NCBI RefSeq assembly: GCF_002926165.1
Contig: NZ_MAGP01000086.1
Location: 35,640-99,639, forward strand
Source: Micromonospora chalcea
GTDB lineage: Bacteria > Actinomycetota > Actinomycetes > Mycobacteriales > Micromonosporaceae
DNA length: 64,000 nucleotides
Direction: 5' to 3'
The first letter of the stretch is position 1. Each line of letters starts with the position of its first letter. Shown one piece after another: positions 20,801 to 28,291 of this stretch. Made by a program: the position numbers and the translations under genes. The notes under the pieces are model-generated. The model saw nothing but the letters and a program-made list of their open reading frames with translations. It was not told the DNA's origin and searched no databases.

Positions 20801-21430
20801 ATGCACGTCACCAAGTACTCGCACTCCTGTCTCCGGCTGGAGCACGACGGGGCGGTGCTGGTTGTCGACCCGGGTGGCTTCAGCGAGCCGGAGGCGCTGG
20901 ACGGGGCGGACGCGGTGCTCGTCACCCACGAACACCCGGACCATGTGGACGTCGCCGCGCTCACCCGGGCGCTGGAGCGGCGGCCGGTGCCGGTGCACGG
21001 CCCGGCCTCGCTCGCCGGGGTGCTCGGCGACGCCGCCGAGGCGCTCGTCACCGTCTCGCCGGGGCAGTCGCTCACCGTCGCCGGAGTGCCGGTGCGGACG
21101 TACGGCGGGCAGCACGCGGTCATCCACCCGGACATCCCGGTGATCCCGAACATCGGCTACCTGTTCGCCGACGTCCTCTACCACCCGGGCGACGCGCTGT
21201 TCGTCCCCGACGACGTGCAGGTGGACACGCTGTTCGCCCCGATCCACGCGCCCTGGTCGAAGTTCTCCGAGGTGGTCGACTTCATCCGCGCGGTCGCCCC
21301 GCGCCGGGCGTACGCGCTGCACGACGCGCTGCTCAACGGCAACGGCCTCGGCGTGCTGGACCGGCAGTACACCGCGTTGTCCAAGACCGACTACCGCCGT
21401 CTGGAGCCGGGCACCCGGATCGACGTCTGA
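20801..21430 (+). CDS. MBL-fold metal-dependent hydrolase (UlaG-like)
   Basis: 209-aa metallo-beta-lactamase-fold protein. The metal motif HEHPDH is at residues 43-48, and a C-terminal His (YALHDALLN) could be a further ligand. It is short for the fold, like the UlaG/YycJ-type hydrolases. The ATG at 20801 has GAGGAG 6 nt upstream. The next gene starts 2 nt after the stop, so they form an operon. Substrate unknown. Confidence 0.85.
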   Translation: MHVTKYSHSCLRLEHDGAVLVVDPGGFSEPEALDGADAVLVTHEHPDHVDVAALTRALERRPVPVHGPASLAGVLGDAAEALVTVSPGQSLTVAGVPVRTYGGQHAVIHPDIPVIPNIGYLFADVLYHPGDALFVPDDVQVDTLFAPIHAPWSKFSEVVDFIRAVAPRRAYALHDALLNGNGLGVLDRQYTALSKTDYRRLEPGTRIDV

Positions 21431-21432
21431 GC

Positions 21433-22359
21433 ATGGCCGAGGTGCCCGCGGAGGTGATCCGGCAGCTCTACGCCACGCCGCCGGACCGGTTCGTCGCGGC
21501 CCGGGACGCCGCCGTCGCGCAGGCGCGGCAGTCCGGCGACCCGCGTACCGCCCGCGAGATCGCCAAGCTGCGCCGGCCCACGGTGGCGGCCTGGCTGGTC
21601 AATTTGCTCGCCATCCGCCGACCCGAGCTGGTCGCCGACCTGAGCCAGCTGGCCGAGTCGCTACGCGCCGCGCAGCGCGACCTGCGCGGCGGCACGCTGC
21701 GGGAACTGTCCGCGCAGCGGCGCGCCGTCGTGGGCGCGCGGGTGGCGGAGGTACGCCGGCTCGCCGCCACCGAACCCGCCGCGCCACCGGCCGGGCGGCT
21801 GCCGCTGGGCGAGGTGGAGGCGACACTCAACGCCGCGCTGTCGGACACCGAGGTGGCCGAACAGGTACGCGCCGGACGCCTGCTGCGGGCCAGCCACTAC
21901 GCCGGGTTCGGCGAGGTGCCCCGCCCCCAGCTGCGGCTCGTGACAGGGGGCGAGGAGGCGCCTGTCGTACCGGATCGGGCGGTTGAGCGGGCCGACGCGC
22001 GCCGGGCCCGCAACGAGCGGGCGGCGCGGGCCGAACGGGCCGGGCGGCGGCGGACCGCGACCCGGGAGCTGACCCGGGCCCGGACGGACCTGGACCGGGC
22101 CGAGAAGGAGCTGGCGGCGGCCGACGCGGCCGAGCGGGACGGCGCCGCGACGCTGGACCGGATCGAGACCGAACTGGCCGAGCTGGAGCGTCGCCGGGCC
22201 GTGGCCGAGCAGGAGCTGAGCCGGGCCCGGCTGGCCCGGCGGGGCGCGGAACGGGCGGCCTCCGCGGCCCGGCGCCGGGCCGGTGAGGTGGAGGCCGTGT
22301 TGGAGGCGCTCGACGCCGAAGAGGGGGATGCCGACACCGGTGACGACCGGGCAGACTGA
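21433..22359 (+). CDS. Uncharacterised coiled-coil protein
   Basis: 308 aa, not recognised as a characterised family. Residues ~1-140 are helical with a KLRRPTVAAWLVNLLA motif seen in actinobacterial hypothetical proteins. From ~185 on, a long charged coiled coil (RARTDLDRAEKELAAADAAE and heptads after it) runs to an acidic tail. There is no signal peptide or membrane helix, so it is likely cytoplasmic. The ATG lies 2 nt after the MBL-hydrolase stop, so the two are coupled. Confidence 0.7.
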   Translation: MAEVPAEVIRQLYATPPDRFVAARDAAVAQARQSGDPRTAREIAKLRRPTVAAWLVNLLAIRRPELVADLSQLAESLRAAQRDLRGGTLRELSAQRRAVVGARVAEVRRLAATEPAAPPAGRLPLGEVEATLNAALSDTEVAEQVRAGRLLRASHYAGFGEVPRPQLRLVTGGEEAPVVPDRAVERADARRARNERAARAERAGRRRTATRELTRARTDLDRAEKELAAADAAERDGAATLDRIETELAELERRRAVAEQELSRARLARRGAERAASAARRRAGEVEAVLEALDAEEGDADTGDDRAD

Positions 22360-22396
22360 GCGTGATGAATGGCTACGGTGGAGTGACGGGCGGCCG

Positions 22397-23137
22397 ATGA
22401 CTCCGGAACAGCTCGCCGCCGCCTGCAAACCGCTGGTGCTCGAACTCGGGGAGGCGTTCGCGCGCTGCCCGTCCACGCTGCGCCGGGCGCGGCTGCTGGG
22501 CATCTCCGGGTGGGCCTTCTACATCACCGGACGGGCCGGTGCGCTCGGTGACGTCCGCGCCGAGACCGTCGCCGCGGCGCTGGGCTTCATCGCCCCCGAG
22601 GCGGTCACCGACGGCTGGGACGCCGCCGCACGCACCGTCCCGCCGCTGGAGGTGGCCGCCGCCAACCTGGCCGAGTGCTGCCGGTGGGGCACCGCCCGGC
22701 TCGGTGACGGCGCCGAGTCGTCCCGGCTCGCCGCGCTGCTGGGCCGGGCGGTCGAGGCGGCCGACGGCAGCGGCATGCCGCTGTTCGCCGCCTGGCGGGC
22801 CATGCCGGTGCCCGACCCGTCGCCGGGCGCCCGGGCGGCGGTCGGCATGCTGCTGCTGCGCGAGCACTTCGCCGGGGCGTACCTGCTGGCGGTACGCGCG
22901 GCCGGGCTGACCCCGCTGGAGGCGGTGCTGGCCGGGCCGGAGGGCGAGGCGGGCGCGGCGGCGTGCGGCTGGGCGCCCCCGTACCCGCCGGTCGGGCCGC
23001 TGGTGCGACGCCGACTGTGGGCCGAGGCGGTGACCGACCGGCTGGCGTCGGCGGCGTTCCGCGCGCTCAGCACCGCCGAGGGGGCGGAGCTGCTGGGTCT
23101 GCTCGCCGCCGCGCGGAAGCGCGCCCGGCGCGGATAA
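22397..23137 (+). CDS. Uncharacterised actinobacterial protein (SCO6745-like)
   Basis: 246-aa helical protein beginning TPEQLAAACKPLVLELGEAF. It resembles an actinobacterial family of unknown function that I recall as SCO6745-like; I cannot confirm this without a search. The first ~80 residues look like a helix-turn-helix arrangement (RRARLLGISGWAFYITGRAGALGDV), followed by an alpha-helical domain. No cysteine or metal motifs stand out. TACGGT lies 17 nt upstream of the ATG, giving a very short leader without SD. Confidence 0.65.
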   Translation: MTPEQLAAACKPLVLELGEAFARCPSTLRRARLLGISGWAFYITGRAGALGDVRAETVAAALGFIAPEAVTDGWDAAARTVPPLEVAAANLAECCRWGTARLGDGAESSRLAALLGRAVEAADGSGMPLFAAWRAMPVPDPSPGARAAVGMLLLREHFAGAYLLAVRAAGLTPLEAVLAGPEGEAGAAACGWAPPYPPVGPLVRRRLWAEAVTDRLASAAFRALSTAEGAELLGLLAAARKRARRG

Positions 23138-23179
23138 ATGGGAGGCGGCCCCGCCGGTCCGGCTGCCAGGATCTGGCCC

Positions 23180-24142
23180 GTGACGCTCCCCGCCGGCTGG
23201 TCGGCCCGCCGCCCGACCCTCGACGACGTGCCCGCGATCCTGGCTGTGGTGCACGCCTCCGACACGTTCGCCGTGGGCTACCCCGACTTCGACGCCGAGG
23301 ATGTGCGGTCCGCGCTGATCGCGCCGTTCGTCGACCCGGCGCGGGACTCCTGGCTGGTCACCGACCCGGACGGTACGGCGGTGGCCTGGTCGATCCTGGC
23401 CAACCCCAGCGGTGTCGGCCGGGAATGGGTGGACGTCCTGGTCGACCCCGACCGTGGCGCCGACCTGCGCGCGCCGTTGCTGGCGCGGCTGCTGGAGCGG
23501 GTCGCCGAACGTGCCGCCGAGCGCGGCCTGCCCGCGCTGACCGCCCGCGCCGGCGTGTACGCGCCGGAGACCCGCTGGGCCGGTGAGCTGGCCGAGGCCG
23601 GGTTCACCCGGATCAAGCGCTACATCCGGATGAGCCGCTCGCTGGCCGACCTGCCCGCCGAACCGGCGCCCCCGCCCGGGGTGACGGTGCGGCCGCTGCG
23701 CGCCGACGACGAGAACGACCTGCGGCTGTTCCACCGGATCTACGACACCGCGTTCCGGGACACGCCCGACCACGACCCGCTCGACTTCGAGCAGTGGCGG
23801 GACCTGCTGCCCTCGTACGGGAAGGTCTGGGACGAGTGGTTCCTGGCCGAGGTCGACGGCGAGCCGGCCGGCGCGCTCCAGTCCTCCGACCAGGCGCTCG
23901 ACCAGGACCGGGGGTGGGTGCGGACGCTGTCGGTGCTGCCCGCGTACCGGCGGCGCGGGGTGGGTGCGGCGCTGCTGCGCCGGGCCTTCGCGGTCTACGC
24001 GGCGAAGGGCCGCGAAGGGGCCGGGCTCGGTGTCGACCTGGCCAACCCGACCGCACCGGTCACGCTCTACCGCTCCGTCGGGCTGGTGGAGGAGCGTTGG
24101 GTCGACATGTACGAGCGGAGCGTGCCCGCCTCGCGGGTGTGA
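23180..24142 (+). CDS. GNAT family N-acetyltransferase (double domain)
   Basis: 320 aa with two GNAT folds. The C-terminal one (about 175-320) has the acetyl-CoA loop VLPAYRRRGVGAALL; the N-terminal one (about 1-165) is degenerate. This tandem layout matches mycothiol-synthase-like acetyltransferases, but the acceptor is unknown and this need not be MshD. The GTG at 23180 follows CAGGAT by 7 nt with no SD (leaderless). Confidence 0.85.
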   Translation: MTLPAGWSARRPTLDDVPAILAVVHASDTFAVGYPDFDAEDVRSALIAPFVDPARDSWLVTDPDGTAVAWSILANPSGVGREWVDVLVDPDRGADLRAPLLARLLERVAERAAERGLPALTARAGVYAPETRWAGELAEAGFTRIKRYIRMSRSLADLPAEPAPPPGVTVRPLRADDENDLRLFHRIYDTAFRDTPDHDPLDFEQWRDLLPSYGKVWDEWFLAEVDGEPAGALQSSDQALDQDRGWVRTLSVLPAYRRRGVGAALLRRAFAVYAAKGREGAGLGVDLANPTAPVTLYRSVGLVEERWVDMYERSVPASRV

Positions 24143-24217
24143 CCCGGCACCCCTCGTACCGGGGTCGCCGAGCGCGGGTGCGGCCGCACGGCGCACACTG
24201 TGGGTGTGGGAGACGCG

Positions 24218-24673
24218 CTACGCGGACGCGGTGCCGGTGGGGCGGGACCGCAGCTCGGTGACGTAGTCGTCCGGCGCGCCCGCCTTCTCCGCGGCGTTCG
24301 CCAGCTCCGACAGGTACCACGCGGTGGGCAGACCGCCCTCGTAACCGTCGAACACGTAGACCCACGCGGTCACGTCGCCGTCGAGCGTCGAGACGCGCAC
24401 GGTCAGCCTGCGGTACGTCTCGGCGGTCACGCCCTCGATCTCGTCGAGCTGCGCGGCGTCGTACGGGTGGATGTCGTAGAGCGCCACGAAGACCCGGTCA
24501 CCCGGGGACTCGACAACGGTGCTGACCGAGCCCTCCCATCCGATGACGTCCTCGCCGGCGAAGGTGAGCCGCCACCCCTCCAGCCAGCCGGTACCCACCA
24601 TCGGCGAATGCGGGCAGTAGGCGCGCATGCGGGCCGGGTCCAGGTTTGAGCCGTAAGCAGCGTAGAGACGCAC
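24218..24673 (-). CDS. Gamma-glutamylcyclotransferase family protein
   Basis: 151-aa AIG2/GGCT-fold protein with the signature YGSNLDP at residues 7-13 and conserved GWRLTFAG. The family releases 5-oxoproline from gamma-glutamyl amines or peptides; the substrate here is unknown. The GTG at 24673 lies right at the divergent promoter shared with the flavoprotein gene. The end approaches the acetyltransferase 3' end convergently. Confidence 0.85.
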   Translation of the reverse strand: MRLYAAYGSNLDPARMRAYCPHSPMVGTGWLEGWRLTFAGEDVIGWEGSVSTVVESPGDRVFVALYDIHPYDAAQLDEIEGVTAETYRRLTVRVSTLDGDVTAWVYVFDGYEGGLPTAWYLSELANAAEKAGAPDDYVTELRSRPTGTASA

Positions 24674-24717
24674 GGCGACGACGATAGCCCGGCTGGCGGG
24701 TGGGGGAGAATACGACA

Positions 24718-24783
24718 GTGCGTGTCGAACCCGACGGGGAGAAGAAAGTCACTGTGAGCACAGACGAGGGGCTAATGCTGTGA
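24718..24783 (+). CDS. Short upstream ORF (21 aa) overlapping the lpdA start
   Basis: The GTG at 24718 follows GAGAAT by 6 nt (leaderless-type promoter). The frame runs 21 codons to a TGA that overlaps the lpdA start as GTGA. An internal in-frame GTG at 24754 has GGGGAGAAG upstream. The peptide starts VRVEPDGEKKVTVS. It could be a coupling ORF that delivers ribosomes to lpdA, or the leader may simply be open by chance. There is no evidence yet that the peptide has a function. Confidence 0.4.
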   Translation: MRVEPDGEKKVTVSTDEGLML

Positions 24784-26183
24784 GCCAGATCGTGATCATC
24801 GGCGGCGGGCCGGCCGGGTACGAGGCGGCCCTGGTCGCCGCGCAGTTGGACGCCGAGGTCACAGTGGTCGAGGCGGAGGGGGCCGGCGGCGCCTGCGTGC
24901 TCTCCGACTGCGTGCCCTCCAAGACGTTCATCGCCAGCTCCGAGGTGGTCACCGGCTACCGGGACACCGAGGAGTTCGGCGTGCACTCCGACGGCCTGGA
25001 GGCGGTCACCGTCGACGCCCGGGCGGTGCACGAGCGGGTCAAGCGGCTCGCGCTGGCGCAGTCCGCCGACATCCACACCAAGCTGGTCAAGGCCGGCGTC
25101 GAGTTCGTGGCCGGCACCGCCCGGCTCGGCGAGGACACGCTCGGCCACACCCACCGCGTGATCGTCACCCCGGCCGGCGGCGGCGAGGAGTACTCCATCG
25201 CCGCGTCGACGGTGCTCGTCGCGACCGGCGCGACCCCGCGCCAGTTGCCCACCGCCGTACCGGACGGCGAGCGCATCCTGACCTGGCGTCAGGTGTACGA
25301 CCTGCCCGACCTGCCCGAGCACCTGATCGTGGTCGGCTCCGGCGTGACCGGCGCCGAGTTCGCCAGCGCGTACCTGGCCATGGGCGTCAAGGTCACGCTG
25401 GTCTCCAGCCGGGACCGGGTCATGCCGCACGAGGACGCCGACGCCGCGATGGCGATCGAGCGGGTGTTCCGCAACCGGGGCATGAGCATCCTGAACAATT
25501 CCCGCGCCGAGGCGGTCCGCCGCGTCGGCGACGGGGTGGAGGTGGTGCTCTCCGACGGCCGCCAGGTCACCGGCTCGCACGCGCTGATCGCCGTCGGCTC
25601 GATCCCGAACACCGCCGACCTGGGCCTGGCCGAGTACGGCGTGGAGCTGGCCCGGGGCGGTTACGTGACTGTCGACCGGGTGTCCCGTACCAACGTGCCG
25701 GGCATCTACGCGGCCGGCGACTGCACCGGCGTGCTGCCGCTCGCGAGCGTCGCGGCCATGCAGGGCCGGATCGCCATGTGGCACGCGCTGGGCGAGGCGG
25801 TCCGGCCGCTGCGGCTGCGTACCGTCGCGGCGAACGTCTTCACCGACCCGGAGCTGGCCACCGTCGGCGTCTCCCAGGACGAGGTGGACGCCGGCAAGAC
25901 CCCGGCCCGCCAGGTGATGCTGCCGCTGTCCGGCAACGCGCGGGCGAAGATGGACGACCTGGCCGACGGCTTCGTCAAGCTGTTCTGCCGGCCCGCGAGC
26001 GGCCAGGTGATCGGCGGCGTGGTGGTGGCGCCGAAGGCCAGCGAGCTGATCCTGCCGATCACGATGGCGGTGGAGAACAACCTCACCGTCAACGAGCTGG
26101 CCCACACCATCACCATCTACCCGAGCCTGTCCGGCTCCATCACCGAGGCCGCCCGCCAGCTCATGCTCCACGAGCTGGAGTAG
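24780..26183 (+). CDS. lpdA: Flavoprotein disulfide reductase-like NAD(P)H-quinone dehydrogenase
   Basis: 467-aa FAD/NAD(P) oxidoreductase with GGGPAG (8-13), VVGSGVTGAEFAS for NAD(P)H and YAAGDCTG for FAD. It has a cysteine pair, C39 and C44 (ACVLSDCVPSK). The C-terminal dimer-interface motif reads TIYPSLSGS, lacking the His-Glu dyad of dihydrolipoamide dehydrogenases. It therefore resembles M. tuberculosis LpdA (Rv3303c), a quinone reductase rather than a lipoamide enzyme, except that it keeps both Cys residues. The GTG at 24780 overlaps the upstream ORF stop. It is probably involved in redox stress defence. Confidence 0.87.
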   Translation: MSQIVIIGGGPAGYEAALVAAQLDAEVTVVEAEGAGGACVLSDCVPSKTFIASSEVVTGYRDTEEFGVHSDGLEAVTVDARAVHERVKRLALAQSADIHTKLVKAGVEFVAGTARLGEDTLGHTHRVIVTPAGGGEEYSIAASTVLVATGATPRQLPTAVPDGERILTWRQVYDLPDLPEHLIVVGSGVTGAEFASAYLAMGVKVTLVSSRDRVMPHEDADAAMAIERVFRNRGMSILNNSRAEAVRRVGDGVEVVLSDGRQVTGSHALIAVGSIPNTADLGLAEYGVELARGGYVTVDRVSRTNVPGIYAAGDCTGVLPLASVAAMQGRIAMWHALGEAVRPLRLRTVAANVFTDPELATVGVSQDEVDAGKTPARQVMLPLSGNARAKMDDLADGFVKLFCRPASGQVIGGVVVAPKASELILPITMAVENNLTVNELAHTITIYPSLSGSITEAARQLMLHELE

Positions 26184-26194
26184 CCCCCTTCTTT

Positions 26195-26270
26195 CGTCGA
26201 TCATGGAGTTGCGGCCCCCGATCCGACCGGTATGCCCGGTCTGTGCGGGGTCACAACTGCATGATCGACG
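26195..26270. repeat. Inverted repeat with 17-bp arms, partly coding
   Basis: Arms CGTCGATCATGGAGTTG (26195-26211) and its near-complement (26254-26270, one mismatch) enclose a second small dyad ACCGG-N5-CCGGT (26226-26240). It lies 11 nt past the lpdA stop. The whole element also encodes the last ~23 codons and stop of the DUF998 gene on the other strand. It probably acts as a terminator for lpdA and looks like an interspersed repeat. Confidence 0.7.
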
Positions 26271-26854
26271 ACTTTGGTCAGGGTGAGGTGCAGGGCCAGG
26301 GTGGTGATGACTGCCGTCTCCGTGAGGATGAGCGCGCGCTCGATCAGGCCCAGCAGGGCCCGGTCGCCGGGGTAGGCGGACCAGATCATCGCGCCCGCCA
26401 GCAGCAGGCTGGCCACGGTCAGGCCGCGCAGCCAGGCCGCGGCTCCCGCGACCGGGTTGCGGGCCAGCAGCCAGCCGGCCACGGGCAGGGCCAGGAACGA
26501 CAGCACCGAGGCGTACCGGTGCACGTACGCGGCGGTGTCCATCGGCGTACCCGGCTCGTTAGTGGGCACCACCGCCGCGGCCAGCAACCCGGCCGACCAG
26601 GCGGTGAGCAGCGCGAGCGGCACCCGGCCCGCACCGGCCCGGCGCAGCGCCGGCAGCAGCACCAGGCTGGCCGCCGCGAGCACCGCCATCGCGGTGTCGA
26701 TGACGCCGCCCCGATCGGAGACGGCGAAGTCGCTGACGGTCAGCGACCAGGGATCCAGATCGTCGCTCACCCCGACGTGACCCATCACCGCGAGCACCGC
26801 CGCCAGGACGATCCCGCCGAGGGCCAACAGGCCGCTGCTCCGCGTTCCAGGCAT
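26201..26854 (-). CDS. DUF998-like integral membrane protein
   Basis: 217 aa with about six hydrophobic helices. It starts LALGGIVLAAVLAVMGHVG and contains VSDRGGVIDTAM, VVPTNEPGTPMD and YVHRYASVLSFLALP, a DUF998-type pattern. Function unknown. The ATG at 26854 follows CAGGCT by 6 nt (leaderless). The last ~23 residues (from TKVVDHAVVT on) are encoded by the inverted repeat at 26195-26270 and look unrelated to the family, so the natural C-terminus was probably replaced. Confidence 0.72.
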   Translation of the reverse strand: MPGTRSSGLLALGGIVLAAVLAVMGHVGVSDDLDPWSLTVSDFAVSDRGGVIDTAMAVLAAASLVLLPALRRAGAGRVPLALLTAWSAGLLAAAVVPTNEPGTPMDTAAYVHRYASVLSFLALPVAGWLLARNPVAGAAAWLRGLTVASLLLAGAMIWSAYPGDRALLGLIERALILTETAVITTLALHLTLTKVVDHAVVTPHRPGIPVGSGAATP

Positions 26855-26950
26855 ACGGCCAGCCTGTCGCCGGAACCGCCCCAGACGGATCCGGGACCAC
26901 CACCCACTTCGCTACCCGGGTCGTCCCCTACCGGACCCCCGAGAACGGCG

Positions 26951-27133
26951 TCAGGTCCCGTCGGGTGAAGGCGCATCGTCTGCCGGGTCTCCCGTCGACT
27001 GCGCGCCGTTGATCGAGGCCAGCATCTGTTCTCTGAGCTGCCCGCGCCGGGTCACGCGCTCGGCGTCATCCCATGAGGGATCGATTCGCCGAGCCCTGGC
27101 CTTGACGTCGTGCCACGCCGCCGTGTCGCTCAT
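26951..27133 (-). CDS. Small uncharacterised protein (60 aa)
   Basis: 60-aa charged protein beginning SDTAAWHDVKARARRIDPSW, with an acidic end DDAPSPDGT. There is no signal peptide or membrane helix. The ATG at 27133 has AAGGAAG 10 nt upstream and lies 38 nt after the DedA gene on the same strand, so it is probably cotranscribed. No family recognised. Confidence 0.55.
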   Translation of the reverse strand: MSDTAAWHDVKARARRIDPSWDDAERVTRRGQLREQMLASINGAQSTGDPADDAPSPDGT

Positions 27134-27171
27134 GGCCTGTTCTTCCTTCACGTCGATCAGGTGCTCGGGGG

Positions 27172-27795
27172 TCAGCTGCCGGTCGAGTCGGCGGTGGCCT
27201 CGGCGCGGGTCTGCCGGGCGCTGCTGATCCAGGTCATCGCCCATCCGGCCAGCGCGAACCCGGCCGCCGCCACCCCACCGATCAGCAGCAGCCGCCACGC
27301 CGAGTGGGTCAGCGCCGTACCGCCCAGGTGGCCGACGAGCGCGCCGTAACTGGACCAGGCGAGCGCCGCCGCCGCCTCGTAGGGCAGGAAGAGGCGGTAC
27401 GGGTAGCGGCTGCGGCCGGCCGAGAAGCAGGCCGCCATCCGGCCGCCGGGCACGAACCGGCAGAGCAGGATCACCAGCGGCCCCGGCTCGCGCAGCCCGC
27501 GGGTGACCCGGGTGACGGCCCGGCGTGCCCGTCCGCGTGGCGTGGCCCGTGCCGGCCGGCGGGTCGGCGTGGTGCGGCCGATCAGGTAGCAGGTCAGGTC
27601 GCCGATGAAGACGCCGGCCGCGCCGACAGCGATGGTGACCGGCAGGCTGAGCCCGCCGTAGACGGTCAGCGCCCCACTCGTGATCATGACGAGCTGGGTC
27701 GGCACCACCGGGACGAAGGCGTCGGCGATCAGCAGGGTCAGCAGCAGCGCGTACGCCCACATGGGCGACGCGACGTCAGAGATGAGCTCGGCCAC
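27172..27795 (-). CDS. DedA/SNARE-associated family membrane protein
   Basis: 207-aa membrane protein of the DedA superfamily (VTT domain; members act as lipid flippases or in membrane homeostasis). Typical segments are FVPVVPTQLVMITSG, GVFIGDLTCYLIGR and the basic motif LCRFVPGGRMAACFSAGRSR. I chose the GTG at 27795 because GAGG sits 8 nt upstream; the GTG at 27804 would consume that site. A C-terminal tail of ~15 polar residues follows the last helix. Confidence 0.82.
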   Translation of the reverse strand: MAELISDVASPMWAYALLLTLLIADAFVPVVPTQLVMITSGALTVYGGLSLPVTIAVGAAGVFIGDLTCYLIGRTTPTRRPARATPRGRARRAVTRVTRGLREPGPLVILLCRFVPGGRMAACFSAGRSRYPYRLFLPYEAAAALAWSSYGALVGHLGGTALTHSAWRLLLIGGVAAAGFALAGWAMTWISSARQTRAEATADSTGS

Positions 27796-28140
27796 GACCG
27801 CCACCTCGCCGGAGTTCTCCGTTCGACCGGATCGAGGGTGACGCCGTGTCCGGCGTCACCACCACCGGCCCCACCTGGCGGTGACCAGCGACACCGACGG
27901 GCCGTAGGTGTGGAACGAGCCGACCCGGCCGGAAGTGACGGATGGGCGGGGCCGCGGAGCGGGGCGGCGGATCGACGGATCGCGGCGTACCGTTGGCGGG
28001 ACGCGGCACCGGAGCCGTCGGGTCCCCCGTTCCCGATGTCCGGGCCGCCGCGGGTCGCCGGCAGGTCCCGTGTCGGCGACCCGCACCCTCTCTCCGAAAT
28101 CCAGGTGCGCCGGTGCCGTCCGCGCGTCTACGGTCGGGGC
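27796..28140. other. Intergenic region before the Thr leader
   Basis: 345 nt between divergent DedA and the leader peptide. There is no gene in either strand that I trust. The only clear signal is TACGGT at 28129-28134, the -10 box 6 nt before the leader-peptide ATG. Confidence 0.6.
28129..28134 (+). promoter_or_regulatory. -10 box of the threonine leader transcript
   Basis: TACGGT ends 6 nt before the leader ATG (28141), so transcription should begin at or near that ATG, giving a leaderless leader peptide. Confidence 0.6.
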
Positions 28141-28194
28141 ATGCGCAGCGCGGTAGTGACCACGACGCCGGGTGTTCCCGGCGCGCCGCACTGA
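28141..28194 (+). CDS. Leader peptide with three consecutive Thr codons
   Basis: 17-aa peptide MRSAVVTTTPGVPGAPH. Codons 7-9 (28159-28167) are ACC ACG ACG. A -10 box lies 6 nt before the ATG, so it is the first thing translated. A 7-bp hairpin starts at the last Thr codon (28166-28183), and a strong terminator follows at 28207-28239, before a threonyl-tRNA synthetase-like gene. This is the classical layout for ribosome-mediated attenuation by charged tRNA-Thr. Not experimentally shown. Confidence 0.7.
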   Translation: MRSAVVTTTPGVPGAPH

Positions 28195-28219
28195 CGTTTC
28201 CGTCGACGAGGCCCCGGGG
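28166..28219 (+). promoter_or_regulatory. Candidate Thr attenuator switch (pause hairpin and antiterminator)
   Basis: Hairpin 1: CGCCGGG (28166-28172) and CCCGGCG (28177-28183), loop TGTT; its 5' arm starts at the last Thr codon. Alternative pairing: TCCCGG (28176-28181) with CCGGGG (28214-28219), which removes part of the terminator's 5' arm. A ribosome stalled on Thr codons would cover the 5' arm of hairpin 1 and so favour the antiterminator. The pairings are seen by eye; folding energies were not computed. Confidence 0.5.
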
Positions 28220-28239
28220 CGATCCGCTCCGGGGCCTCG
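28207..28239 (+). terminator. Attenuator terminator upstream of the ThrRS-like gene
   Basis: Perfect 11-bp stem CGAGGCCCCGG / CCGGGGCCTCG with an 11-nt loop, 12 nt after the leader stop and 52 nt before the synthetase ATG. GC-rich, no U-tract. Confidence 0.65.
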
Positions 28240-28291
28240 CGGCGTTCCGGGCCTGCTCGCCTCCGGGTCGTACCCGATCAAGGAGAGCGAC

